A DNA stretch of 64,000 bases, from the NCBI GenBank assembly GCA_002914845.1, contig JXTC01000003.1, forward strand, positions 3,500,875 to 3,564,874, given 5' to 3'. Shown piece by piece: positions 47,742 to 59,340 of this stretch; positions within the stretch are counted from its first letter, which is position 1; each line of letters starts with the position of its first letter. The stretch is from Trema orientale (lineage: Eukaryota; Streptophyta; Magnoliopsida; Rosales; Cannabaceae). The notes beneath the pieces are model-generated. The model was not told the DNA's origin and did no database searches. It saw nothing but the letters and a program-made list of their open reading frames with translations. A program made the translations under genes and the position numbers.

Positions 47742-47936
47742 ATGGATTTGGACTATATTTCCAAACTCTTTGAGAATCTTAACCTATATGATCAAGGTGG
47801 ACCTATGGTGAAGATGCCAAAGCCGAAATCCACTATGAGTTGGGAAACGATGGTTCTATGTCTTGGGAGGAAGGTGCCGTGTAATCGTCTATCGAATAAG
47901 GATGGATTGAAATGGGCCTTCACCACAGCGGTGTAA
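47742..47936 (+). pseudogene. LINE ORF1 (DUF4283-type) N-terminal fragment
   Basis: The frame MDLDYISKLFENLNLYDQGG, later LCLGRKVPCNRLSNKDGLKW, then AFTTAV and a stop resembles the start of plant non-LTR ORF1/DUF4283 proteins, which read MDxDxxxxLFExLxL...CLVGKVLxNRxxNKEGxxxAL. It ends at a stop where the domain should continue, and no reverse transcriptase follows. It is a dead fragment. Confidence 0.6.
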
Positions 47937-49343
47937 CGCAGTCAAATTTGAATTTATAATACCATCTTAGAGAAACCTAGTAAAACCAGTACAGTGGCAA
48001 TCATACGAGAAACTAGTCTAACTAATAAACTATTAATCTTAAAGATTTAGGAGATAATTCTAAATAAAAACTAAAACTAATGCGAAGAAATAAAATAACA
48101 AATACAATAAAATAAATTGGGTTAAAAGTTTATTCTTCACCACCAGACATTCCTATTAAATTAGTTACCAAAATACTATACTCAATTAATATTCAGCATT
48201 ATCAACTGTAGGCAGTAGACACGTGCTAACTAATCCCGCACTTTATCAACCATTACTAGACAAAATAAGTTCTTCATCTAGATTCTATTAGCTTAGGTAA
48301 TATCAGATATGCTCACTCAATCAGTCTAGAATAATACACTAAGAACTAGAATAGGTTGAATCTAAGCAATAATCACACGTAGATTACTTGACCTAGAGTT
48401 ATATCTTCACCATAGATTAATTAAATTACATAATCTAATTCTCAATATGATTGTGCAACTACTATTAAAAATTCTAGACAATTATAGATCTAGAATCTAA
48501 TATAGCTATAGAAATCTATCATACGTAATCTAGTTGTGCACCTTATTAACATACAAAATAGAAATCATAATCATCAAAGCACGGAAGAACAATAACAATT
48601 CTGAAAAATAGTAATTAATATATAGGACTGAAAACTAATACATATTCATGTCCAGGGCTTCGAAATCACCTTTGCTCTAACCTAAACTAATCTAGCATAT
48701 ATAAGAATGAACAATTAAAATATAATACTAGAACAAAGGAAAGGAAAAGAAAGAAGAACGAGAAAAAAGGACAGCTGCAGCTCCCGCTTTCAAGCTCTTC
48801 CTCTCTCTCTCTCTTTAGGTCTAGGTCATGCTTAAGTGTCTCTAATCTCCATTTAATTTGGCCTAAAAACCCCTATTTATAGAGTAAGACTCGTCAATGG
48901 CATATTTATAAATATCGAGTCGAATCAAGAGTCCTTGGCATACAGAATACGAAAATTCGAAAGTTGAAATACGACATGAACACCGCGGTCAATGGGATAC
49001 AATGCCACAATGCTAAGTTTTGGGTCCACGGAGTCAAAAAAAGAAATTTTCTTTTTTTTTTTCTCTCTCTCTGTAGCTAGTACCGTAGTGCCAAAGCCCT
49101 GGTACTTCGTTACTTTGCTGCTTCACTCCAATTTCGATCCAACTCATTCCATTTTAACTCTTTTTTAATCCTTTCTTTCTTTGACACCTAAATAACATAA
49201 AACAAGATTATTATCTTCATAATAACATGAAAAAAAAAGTAATGCAGAGAACAAATAATCATTTAGGTGTAAATGGATACCTATCAAACACCCTCACACT
49301 TAGGCTTTGCTTGTCATCGAGTAAAGCTATAGTAAGACTAACT
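47937..49343. other. Repeat-derived non-coding sequence
   Basis: No gene is seen. At 49285-49312 the complement reads AAAGCCTAAGTGTGAGGGTG, a phrase like AAGTGTGGGGG that lies near the 3' end of the internal region in several Ty3/gypsy families. This suggests an antisense non-coding part of a large retroelement. Only that motif supports the inference. Confidence 0.35.
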
Positions 49344-51668
49344 GTTACACAAAACATATAAGCGTAAAATAACTACAAGTGCAGGGGTCAGGTCGTAAAT
49401 AAGTAATAAAATAATAAGTATAGAGTTGTCAATCCCACGAGGAATTGAGTGACAAATTATTATGAAGTACTGGAATTGTCTGACCTAACTTTATCTAGGC
49501 AATAAAACTAAATGAGTTTATACTTAAATAAATAAAAATATAAAAATAAAAAATATGGAAACTTTTATGCACAAATATACTAGAGGATTGAATTTATGTA
49601 ATTATCAACTATGTCTTTTGATTACCAATTACTTTCTAATTAATTATTCCTAATTTGTAAGCTAAGAACCAATAGTATTTCTACTCTATCTCTCGAGTGC
49701 AAAGTGAAATCATTCATAAATTCCTGATTCCAATATCTCTATTCTGGATCAAAAAACTAGAAATTTATTATCTTCAATGGTTCTTTGATCATAGCTTCAA
49801 AGGACTTATAAGTTTTCTCAAACCCTACAAATCCTAGGTTATACAATCCTATAGTTGTTTCTAAAATTCAAATCCTAGGTTATATTATCCTATAGTTATT
49901 TCTAAAATTCTTTCTCTCTATTATTGAATTCTAGAAACTAATTCATCCAACTAGTAGCCAATTAGTTGAGACACATTAAGCATGGAATTACATAATTAAA
50001 TACAAGAACAACATCAAAGAACATAATAGAAATCACGACATAGAATCAAAGTATAAGCTAGATCATTTCCCTAGCTTATAATAATTAGTTCGACAAAGGA
50101 GAATTTGTTACTAATCTTAACAAGAATTTCATAATTCTAAACATATTAACAAATCAAGTACAATACAAAAATTCAACTTGTTACACAAAATACATATACG
50201 TAAAATTACCACAAGTGTACAGGTAATAAATAAAAAATAAAATGATAAGTATAAAGTTGCTGATCCTACGAGAAATCAGGTGTCAAATTATCATTAAGAA
50301 CTGGAATCGTCGTGATCTAATTTTATCTAGGCAAAAAAACTAAATAAATTCATACTTAAATAAATACAAATATAAATATAAATATAAAAATAAAATATGG
50401 AAATTTCTATGCACAAATATACTAAAGGATTGAATTTATCTAACTATCAACTATGTCTTTTAATCACCAATTGTATCCTAATTAATTATTCCTAATTTAT
50501 AAGCCAAAAACCAATGGTATTTCTACTCCATCTCTCGAGTACTGAGTGAAATCATTCCTAAATTCTTGACTCTAATATCTCTAATCCGGATCAAGAAACT
50601 AGAAATTTATTATGCTCAATAGTTCTTTGATTATAGCTTCAAAAGAATTATAAGTTCTTTCAAACTCTACAAAATTCTAGGTTATACTATCCTATGATTG
50701 TTTATAAAATTCCTTCTCTCAAGTGCCAAATTCTAGAAACCAATTTATCTAACTATTTGCTAATTAGTTGAGAGCTATTAAGCATAGAATAGTATAATTA
50801 AATTCAAGAATAACATGAAAGAACATAATGGAAATCAAGTCGTAGAATCAAAGTATAAGCTACATCATTCACCTAGCTTATAGTAATTAGTTCAACATAG
50901 GAGAATCAATTATTAATCTCAATAAAAATTTTATAATTCCAAACATATTCATAAATCAAGCGCAATACAAAAATTTAAATTGTTACACAAAATACATATA
51001 AGTAAAATAGCCACAAGTGAACGGGTCATAAATAAGAAATAAAGTAATAAGTATAGAGTTGTCGATCCCACGAGAAATTAGGTGTCAAATTATCGTTAAG
51101 TATCGGAATTGTCGTGACTTAACTTTATCTAGGTAACCAAACTAAATGAATTTATACTTAAATAAATAAAAATATAAATATAAATATAAATATAAAATAT
51201 TGAAACTTCGATGTGTACAAATATACTAGGGGATTAAATTCACCAAGCTATCAACTATGTCTTTTGATCACTAATTGCATTCTAATCTATTATTCCTAAT
51301 TTATAAGCCAAGAATCCCATGGTATTTCTACCTCCTCTTTCGAGTACTGAGTAAAATTATTCCTAAATTTCTGACTCTAATGTCTCTATTCCGAATCAAG
51401 AAACTAGAAATTTATTATATTCAATAGTTTTTTGATCATAGCTTCAAAAGAATTAAAGGTTCTCTCAAACTCTACAAAATCCTAGATTATCCTATCTTAT
51501 AGTTATTTCTAAAATTCCCTCTCTCAAGTGCCGAATCCTAGATAAGCTACATCATTCCCCTAACTTATAGTAATTAGTTCAATATAGGAGAATCAATTAC
51601 TAATCTAAAAAATAATTGCATATTTCTAAATATGTTCATAATTCAAGTGCAATACGAAAATTCAAATG
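49344..51668. repeat. Three direct tandem repeats of about 830, 810 and 680 bp
   Basis: Each copy begins GTTACACAAAAYACATATA (49344, 50180, 50992) and continues with AAGTATAGAGTTGYCRATCC, ACTTAAATAAATA and CACAAATATACTARRGGATT. Copy 3 lacks an internal block. Copy 1 contains its own short duplication around 49828-49910 (AATCCTAGGTTATA twice). Phrases such as TCGATCCCACGAG occur widely in plant retroelement-derived DNA. No coding sequence. Confidence 0.85.
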
Positions 51669-53416
51669 AGATTAGAGTAAGAAAGAGGATGAAAAAAACT
51701 TATTTGTAAATGTAGAACTTCAAGCCTTCAATCTCTTAAAGCCACTCTCTCAAGCATCATCTCCAAGATTTTTTGCTCCAAGCTCCTTCCTCTCTAGGAT
51801 TTCTGAGCTCTCTTTGTTATGTTTTCCTTCTAACTCTCCACTCTTGTTATAGAGGCATAAGTGTGTATTTAAGGAGCTCTAAAATAACCTAGGATAGAGA
51901 GAATTTGGACTATTCGATTGGATACAATCAATAGCTGAGATTTTACTTAAAATCTAGCTAAAAACGTGTTTCCATACGTGACAGAGTGCTATGGCCCCCT
52001 AGCAAGCACTGTAGTGCTCACGGCTCTAGAAATGTTTCTTCTATAGAGCGTTGCTGCACTCTTTGGACACTGCCGCAGTGCTCTCAGTTCTAGAAAATCA
52101 GCACGACACCTTCCCTGATGCGCTGTTTTAGCTCCGTTTTGCCTGATTTTCGTTGTGTTATGTTCGTATTGGACTCAACAAGTCCAAAAGGGATGAAATA
52201 CCATATTTAATACCAAATCATCTTGATTCTCCTTTATTCAAAAGAACTACGAAAATAAAGCAAAAACATATCAAACCAACACAAATGCTTGAGGTTTTAT
52301 AATTATTTAAGCTGAGTGACACTAGATTTATGAGTAAATTAATCATTTATCACTAACTAATCTAAAATGACTCTACCTAAACCTAAGCTAACCAAACTTT
52401 AACCTAACCCAACCTTCTAGCCTTTTAACTCTTAGAACAATGGAGCATACAATCTCAATTTCACAGAAGCATTGCATCAAATTCTTAGCAATTCTTAAGC
52501 TTATACACCTCTCAAACAATCATACATATATGTCTGTGTGCACTATAGCCTATATTAGTAGTTATTCATCTATTCATGCCTCGAAAAATTAGTCTCGTAG
52601 ATTTCACAGAGAATAACACTTTGGCTCCTAGTCAAAGAACTACATCATATGCTTCCCCTTCGGTACAATCTCCACTACATCTGAAGGTATAACCCAAAAT
52701 TGTAAGGTCTTTATATAGGCTGTAATGGGGCTAGTGGGTAGAAATGTTCAAGAAAAGAAAGGGTAGGATACATATAAAGGATTCTACGCATTTTATAGAG
52801 AAGAGAACTAAATTTTTTTCAATGTGTACAATTATCAAGCTTCCCAAAAAAGACATAAAACAAGGCCAAATATCATAATGTTGGGCTTTTTCATCACTCT
52901 AACTAATCTTATAATACCTAAAAGAAAATTGTATGCAGAAAATTTGAAGAGATGAATTTTATGCTTTATAGAGATGTTTTTTTTTCCCTTATTGTAAATC
53001 CTTTTTTTTTCATTACTCTAATTTTTCTTTTATTTTCATAATCTCTCTTTACAATGGCAAATAGAGCACAATTTCCTCTATTCTTTTCTTTACCCTTATT
53101 TTACCTCCCTTTATGAAACTAAGTTCTCCACTGCATTTTTTTTTTACTTTAAAAATAGTAATAGTTACAAGAAAAATCTAAAATATTCTTTCACCCTGTT
53201 AGAAAAATGTGCTAGCTAGCTCTGGCACTCCAATAGACTAATCATTTTACAACAGCAGAGTAACATGGTAGCTCAATTAAAATACAGATGTTTTGTGTTA
53301 TATGTACCAGTACATGTATCCATAATATATCATGGTACAAACAAAAGTATTTTTCACTATCCATGTAAACATTTTTTCATACCTAAAGAAATAGTCTAAT
53401 TACCCATGAAAACTTA
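51669..53416. other. Non-coding, probably retroelement-derived
   Basis: 51669-52200 has a CT-rich then TGCCGCAGTGCT...GCACTGTAGTGCT pattern resembling the leader region of the element that supplied the preceding direct repeats. No gene is seen to 53416. Confidence 0.35.
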
Positions 53417-54334
53417 GGGGCTATTTGGCATCATAACTAAAAAATAGTCTTTGGTTTTTAAAAACAGAAAACTATTTTCTGAGAACACGTAAGGGTGTTC
53501 GGCATTGTAATCTGAGAATAGTTTTTAAAAACAGAGTTAAAGAAAATAGAAAATTCAGAGAACAACAAAATGTTGTTTTCAATGTGTTTTCTTAATTTTT
53601 TCTTTTTCTAAAAAAAAATAAAAATTCTTTTATATGAATTTCATATACACATTTTCTTGTAACTTTCTCTCTCATAATTTTCTCTCATCACCTTCCTAAC
53701 CACTTTCTCTCTCATAAACTTTCTCTCTCCTCACTCTCTCTCATCACTTTCTCTCTCTTCATTCTTTCAATCCTCATTCTTTATCATCATTTTCTCTCTC
53801 ATCACTTTCTCTCTTCTCATTCTCTCTCATCATTTTATTTCATTGCTTTCTCTCTCATCATTTTCTATCCCTTCATTTTTTTTAATCACATTATCTCTCC
53901 TCATTCTTTATTACTAATTTGTTTTTTATAACTTTTTTTATCTTTAATTTTTATTCCTATGCATTCTTATCATTTTCTCTCTCTTGTGTGTTTTCATTAA
54001 TTTTTTTTTCTTTTATCTTTCTCAACATTTTTTATTTCCATATTCTCTCTTATTATTCTCTTTCATTACATTTTCTCTTATGATTTTCTCTCTCCTCATT
54101 CTCTTACTTGAATTTATCTCTGGTCACTCTCTCTTGACTTTTTCTCTCTAATATTTTTTCATAATACAAATATAATTTTTTATATTCATATAATTTTTTT
54201 TTCCTAAAATTATTTTTAGAAAATATTTGCCAAACACCCATTGTTTTCTGAAAACATTATAAAACAGTTTTTGTTCTTATTTCTGAAAACACAACTTTGA
54301 AAACAGAAAACAAAAAACAATGTCAAACAGGCCC
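53417..54334. mobile_element. Tourist/Harbinger-like element with TTA duplication
   Basis: The left end GGGGCTATTTGGCATC and the complement of the right end, GGGCCTGTTTGACATTG, are inverted, and both are followed by TTTTCTG/AAAACAGAAAA-rich arms. The trinucleotide TTA flanks both sides (53414-53416 and 54335-54337), as in PIF/Harbinger insertions. The interior from about 53660 to 54170 is a long CT-rich TTCTCTCTCATCA-type repeat. No transposase. A 3-bp duplication is weak proof by itself. Confidence 0.65.
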
Positions 54335-54337
54335 TTA

Positions 54338-54923
54338 GTTACTACCAAAACGTAATACATTAATTAGAGAGAACATCTCCCTGCTGAATCTCTTCATATC
54401 ATCAGCAGAACCTTAAGGTCAATTATTTCGTTAACGTTGATTTTTTTATCATTGATTATCTTTATTGATAAAATTCTATTTATGTGTCGAATTCTTTTTG
54501 TCCATAAATACTAGTCGTGATCCCCAAGTAATTAATTGTTTTTTTTACCACGGTAATTAATAACAGTAGTAAAATAGTTAACACATCCAAATATGGATTT
54601 TTGCGCCCTGCATGATTGTGCCCCGAATTTTTTGTTATTTAGCGAAAGGAATTAGTGGAAAAAGAAATTTACAATTGGGTACTTTGAATTTACAAAAAAA
54701 AGAAAAAGTTGTTCCAAAGATTAAATATTTTTTAGAGCCAACAAATACGGTTTTTCACTCCCTCTTTAATTATTATTTTTTTTTCCTCTTGCTGTCACTG
54801 TCCACAATTACCCACAACGTTGTCAACTTTTTTGTTTTGATTCAACTTTTGTCGCCTTTCGCCTCTCTCCGTATGTATTATTGGTTGTCCATATTCCTGG
54901 GACTAAGAAGTAAGGATTCCATC
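54338..54923. other. Intergenic, no gene seen
   Basis: AT-rich sequence between two transposons. The 114-residue frame at 54612-54956 runs into the CACTA terminus and has no known motif. Confidence 0.45.
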
Positions 54924-54957
54924 ATTCACTATAACAAAGGTGTAATAGAACGATGAC

Positions 54958-55375
54958 TCTAAAGCGACGATAATTTGTCGCCGCTTTAGGACATTTTGAC
55001 TAAAGCGGTGTCGCCGCTTTTATCTGAAGGCGCCAAAATTTGCTTCCAAAAAGTCTAAAGCGGTGACATTTGTCGCCGCTTTAGAAGGAGTAGCGCCACT
55101 TAGGGAGAAGCTTAAAAATATCTGCTCTATTGTCGTCGCTTTAGATCAATATATTATAAATAAATTAAAATAGTTATAATAAATATAACAGATGTTTAAA
55201 AAAATTTAGAAATTGAATTTAACGCAGGGACAAATGTCGCCGCTTTATTTTTTTTGTTTAAAGCGACGACAATTTGTCGCCGCTATAGATATTTCACCAA
55301 AATTTAGGCGGTCAAACTGACCGCCATAAATGTTTTGAGGTTTAAATGAAACGGTGATGTAAAGCTTATCGCCGC
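54958..55375. repeat. CACTA 5' subterminal palindromes
   Basis: Repeated inverted units of the form TAAAGCGGCGACAA/TTGTCGCCGCTTTA occur near 54961, 54999, 55049, 55223 and 55260. GGCGGTCAAACTGACCGCC at 55308-55326 is another palindrome. Such subterminal repeats are the binding sites of the accessory transposase protein in En/Spm elements; the role here is inferred. Confidence 0.8.
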
Positions 55376-55429
55376 TTTAGTTGATCGGTTTCTATACCCA
55401 GAAACCGATCCTCTTCCTCGCCATTTTTA

Positions 55430-55700
55430 GATTTCTCTCTCTCTCTCCTCTCTCTCTCTCTCCTCCGTGTCTCTCTTTCTCTCTCATCTCTCTCATCCAA
55501 GAAATCACTTCCTCTTTCATTGGTAAGTATTTTTTTGGCTATTTAATTTTTTTCCAATCTTTTTTCTTTTTTTTTTCAATTTTTAATGAAAGTTTTTTTT
55601 TTTTGTTTTTGCCGCCGCCGCCGCCTCCGTCTCCTCCGACCAGCCGCCGCCGCCGTCGCCTTCGCCACCTCCATTGCCGCTGCCGCCTGAAAACTTGATA
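55430..55700 (+). other. CT- and CCG-rich leader within the CACTA element
   Basis: A CT-repeat stretch (55433-55490) is followed by a TTGGTAAGT donor-like site at about 55519 and a GC-rich CCGCCGCCG block at 55611-55686. It resembles a 5' untranslated first exon, or a captured host fragment. A frame of 105 residues runs through it but is low complexity and unlike any protein I know. Confidence 0.4.
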
Positions 55701-56329
55701 GGTTAGTTTTTGGTTAATTTATGGTTTTATTTTTTATTTAAATAATTAAAAATAAATGTTGTAATATTAGGTAAATTTGTAATATTAGGTAAATTTGTAA
55801 TATGTTATTTTAGTTTTTTTAGTATTAAATAAAATGAATGTTGTAATATTAGGAAAAATCAGATATTGATATAGTTTTGTTTTTTAGTTTAAGTTTTGTT
55901 TGGGTATTATATTATTAGGATTATGAATATTTATTGTGTTTTTTTGATATTGGAAATGAAATTGTAATTGATTATGGGATATTTGATTATTGGATTAAAT
56001 TATTAGTTTTAATGAATATTGGATTATTGGATATGAAATTATTAGATTATTGGACTATTGGATTATATTATTAATTTTATTGGATAATATTGGATTTGAT
56101 GAGTGGTAAATAATATTATTAGTTTTATTGGATATTGATGATGTTTATGTTTTGAAAATGTTAATTGAGTATAACTAATGGTTTAGTTGGTTATTTTTTT
56201 ATATTAAATTTTGATTTTTGTTAATATTTTTTTATTTTAGTTTTTGAGTTAGAAACTTTTGAGGTTAGAAATTTATTTTATTAGAATTAAGAAATGAGAT
56301 GAATAATAATGAATTAATTTATTAACTAA

Positions 56330-57910
56330 AATAGTCATAAAAATAAAATTAACCCAAAAATACCCATATAATTCAAAAAATACCCAAAAGGCCCCTAGAA
56401 TAATAAAAGACCCAAAAATACCATTGTAGTGAGTAAAATACTCAAAAAATTAAACAATATAATAAAATTCCCGGTAAAATCCAAAAAATGCCCAAAATGC
56501 CCCTAGAATAATAAAATACCGAAAATGGAGATGTAGTAAGAAAAATATTCAAAAAATTAAAGAATATAATAAAATTTTCCGTAAAATTCCTAAAATGCCC
56601 AAAATGCCCCTAGAATAATAAAATATCCAAAATAGTCTTGTAGTGAGTAAAATATTTAAAAAATTAAAGAATATAATAAAATTCTCAGAAAAATCCAAAA
56701 AATACCCAAAGGGCCCCTAGAATAATAAAATACCCAAAATACCCTTGTAGTGAGTAAAATACTCAAAAAATTAAGGAATATAATAAAATTCCCGGTAAAA
56801 TCCAAAAAATNCCTAGAATAATAAAATACCCAAAATACCCTTGTAGTGAGTAAAATACTCAAAAAATTAAGGAATATAATAAAATTCCCGGTAAAATAAA
56901 AAAAAATACCCAAAGTGCCCCTAGAATAATAAAATACCCAAAATACCCTGGTAGTGAGAAAAATATTCAAAAAATTAAAGAGTATAATAAAATTTTCCGT
57001 AAAATTCCTAAAATGCCCAAAATGCACCTAGAATAATAAAATACCCAAAATACCCTAGTAGTGAGAAAAATATTCAAAAAATTAAAGAATATAATAAAAT
57101 TTTCTGTAAAAGAATAATAAAATACCCAAAATACCCTTGTAGTGAGTAAAATACTCAAAAAATTAAGGAATATAATAAAATTTCCGGTAAAACTAAAAAA
57201 TGTCCGTAGAATAATAAGATACCCAAAATACCTTTGTAGTGAGTAAAATACTAAAAAAATTAAGGAATATAATAAAATTCCCAGTAAAATCCAAAAAATA
57301 CCCAAAATGCCCCTAGAATAATAAAACACCGAAAATACCCTTATAGTGAGTAAAATACTCAAAAAATTAAGGAATATAATAAAATTTCTCGAAAAATCAA
57401 AAAAATGCCCCTAGAATAATAAAATACCCAAAATACCCTTGTAGTGAGTAAAATACTCAAAAAATGTAGGAATATAATAAAATTTCCTGTAAAATCCAAA
57501 AAATCAAAAAAATGCCCCTAGAATAATAAAATACCCAAAATACCCTTGTAGTGAGTAAAGGACACAAAAAAATTAAGGAATATAATAAAATTTCCGGTAA
57601 AATCCAAAAAATGCCCAAAATGCCCCTTGAATAATAAAATACGGAAAATACCCTTATAGTGAGTAAAATACTCAAAAAATTAAGGAATATAATAAAATTT
57701 CCCGAAAAATCAAAAAAATACCCCTAGAATAATAAAATACCCAAAATATCCTTGTAGTGAGTAAAATACTCAAAAAATGTAGGAATATAGTAAAATTTCC
57801 GGTAAAATCCAAAAAATGCCCAAAATGCCCATAGAATAATAAAATACCCAAAATACCCTTGTAGTGAGTAAAATACTCAAAATATCGTTATAGTGAGTAA
57901 AATCCAAAAA
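56330..57910. repeat. Tandem array inside CACTA, unit about 83-109 bp, about 15 copies
   Basis: Each unit contains CCCCTAGAATAATAAAATAC, CCAAAATACCCTTGTAGTGA, AAATACTCAAAAAATTAAGG and AATATAATAAAATTCCCGG, with copy-to-copy substitutions and deletions. A single N at 56811 interrupts one unit, so copy number is uncertain. Minus-strand frames across the array give repetitive hydrophobic peptides that are not genes. Confidence 0.92.
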
Positions 57911-58415
57911 ATGCCTTGACATGTCATGACAAAGGTTATAGTCGCAGTCATAGTGTGTACTATTTGTGCACACAGTGACTTTAATACATGCATGCATTAT
58001 TTTAGTCACAAAAGAAATTACCGTAGACCCGTTTAGGAATTGATGAGAGATTATGCATCTCGATATCAATTCTTGAATTGTCCCGTTTGGACAGTTTGGG
58101 ATTACACGTTTTGTGTTGTCGTTCACTTATAAATATTGTTCTTTGGTCGAGTTCTGACGGTATCTCTCTGTGTTCTCCGGGTGTGTACATATATGTACCA
58201 CACTTAGGGGAGCTGGGGGGAGATGCTGCCGGAATTCCGACGTGAACGGAACAATATTTGAGTGAATGATGTACCACATAACAAAGTAATCCTGAATGGG
58301 ATAGGGCCTTACCCTTTAGAAATGGAGTGATAAGGTGGATTTAGGACACATTTTGCATGATTATTCAAAACTATTTTATCTGAACACTAAGTTGTTGTCA
58401 ATAATAACAGTGAGG

Positions 58416-59217
58416 ATGCCTGTGGATAAGAGTTGGATACATTTAAAAGATTATTGGTGTGATGCATATTGGAATGGTGCAATTGCATTTGCTGAAAGGG
58501 CAAAACAATATGTCAATGACCAAGGCAAAGTTAAATGCCCTTGTCTGATATGTCGGAACGTGTTGCATCAGACTGTTGAAACGCTGGAAGCACATTTGAT
58601 AGACAATGGGTTTGATTCATCGTACACTAATTGGATCTTCCATGGAGAAGTTGTGGAGATTCGTCTTCGTCGTAATGATGTTCACATAGAAAATATTGAT
58701 CCAACAGATGAGATGGTGGATATATTGCAAGATTTTATTAAGCCAGAAAATGCAGATGGTGGTGAAAATGAATACCATATGGGAGATGATGTGGCAATGA
58801 GACCATCTATATCTGGCCAACAATATGATGAGTTATTCTCCGAAGTGGAAGCTGAGTTGTATCCGGGATGCACCAGTTACTCATCTTTGAACTTTTTGGT
58901 CAAACTTATGCATTTGAAAGTAATGCATAAGTGGACTAATAAGTCGTTTGATAGTTTATTAAAATGGCGTATGTTTATTATCAGATGTATCATTTACGAC
59001 AAAATGGCAGTCCTGAAGCAACTAATGAGTTATACGCTTTGGCATCTGGACCAAATTTCAACATTTTGTCTTACTGAACATGTGTTGTTAACGGTATCCG
59101 GTTTGTAGCACATAATCGAGACTCTAGACGTAAAACTCAGAATAGTGGAGTTTGTGTTTCGGGATTTGATGGCAATACATTTTATGGGCTTCCAGAAGAA
59201 ATAAAGAGACAAAGCTT
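58416..59217 (+). pseudogene. CACTA transposase (TNPD-like), head and DUF4216 tail fused by internal deletion
   Basis: From ATG 58416 the frame gives a transposase-associated domain: MPVDKSWIHLKDYWCDAYWN, CPCLICRN and EAHLIDNGFDSSYTNWIFHGE. It continues to ELYPGCTSYSSLNFLVKLMH and WTNKSFDSLL, the normal lead-in to the catalytic domain. At about 58965 that sequence stops matching; in another frame it becomes AYVYYQMYHLRQNG...ELYALASGPN, then NGIRFVAHNRDSRRKTQNSG and FDGNTFYG, a DUF4216-type tail. That tail has an in-frame TGA at about 59057. The DDE-type catalytic core (Transposase_21) is absent between them. The protein cannot be an active transposase. Confidence 0.88.
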
Positions 59218-59340
59218 AATGAGCATAGCAACTGGAAGACCGAGCTTAATGAGCATAGCAACTGGAAGACCGAGCTTAATGAGCATTTTAGGACTGCGGC
59301 AGATATATATAGCAACTGGAAGACCGAGCTTAATGAGCAT
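59205..59340. repeat. 30-bp duplications in the Transposase_24 exon
   Basis: The unit AGCAACTGGAAGACCGAGCT then TAATGAGCAT, encoding SNWKTELNEH, appears three times plus a partial fourth at the 5' edge. One copy is followed by a short unique segment, FRTAADIY. In related proteins this motif occurs once (like DWRAELHKYF). Confidence 0.8.

Noticed and set aside
54612-54956. 114-residue frame with a hydrophobic middle
   Set aside because: It runs into the CACTA terminus, so its end is created by the insertion; no domain seen.
56656-58126. Several minus-strand frames of 70-130 residues with repeated FWVFYYSRG
   Set aside because: They are translations of the tandem array, without start context or any known domain.
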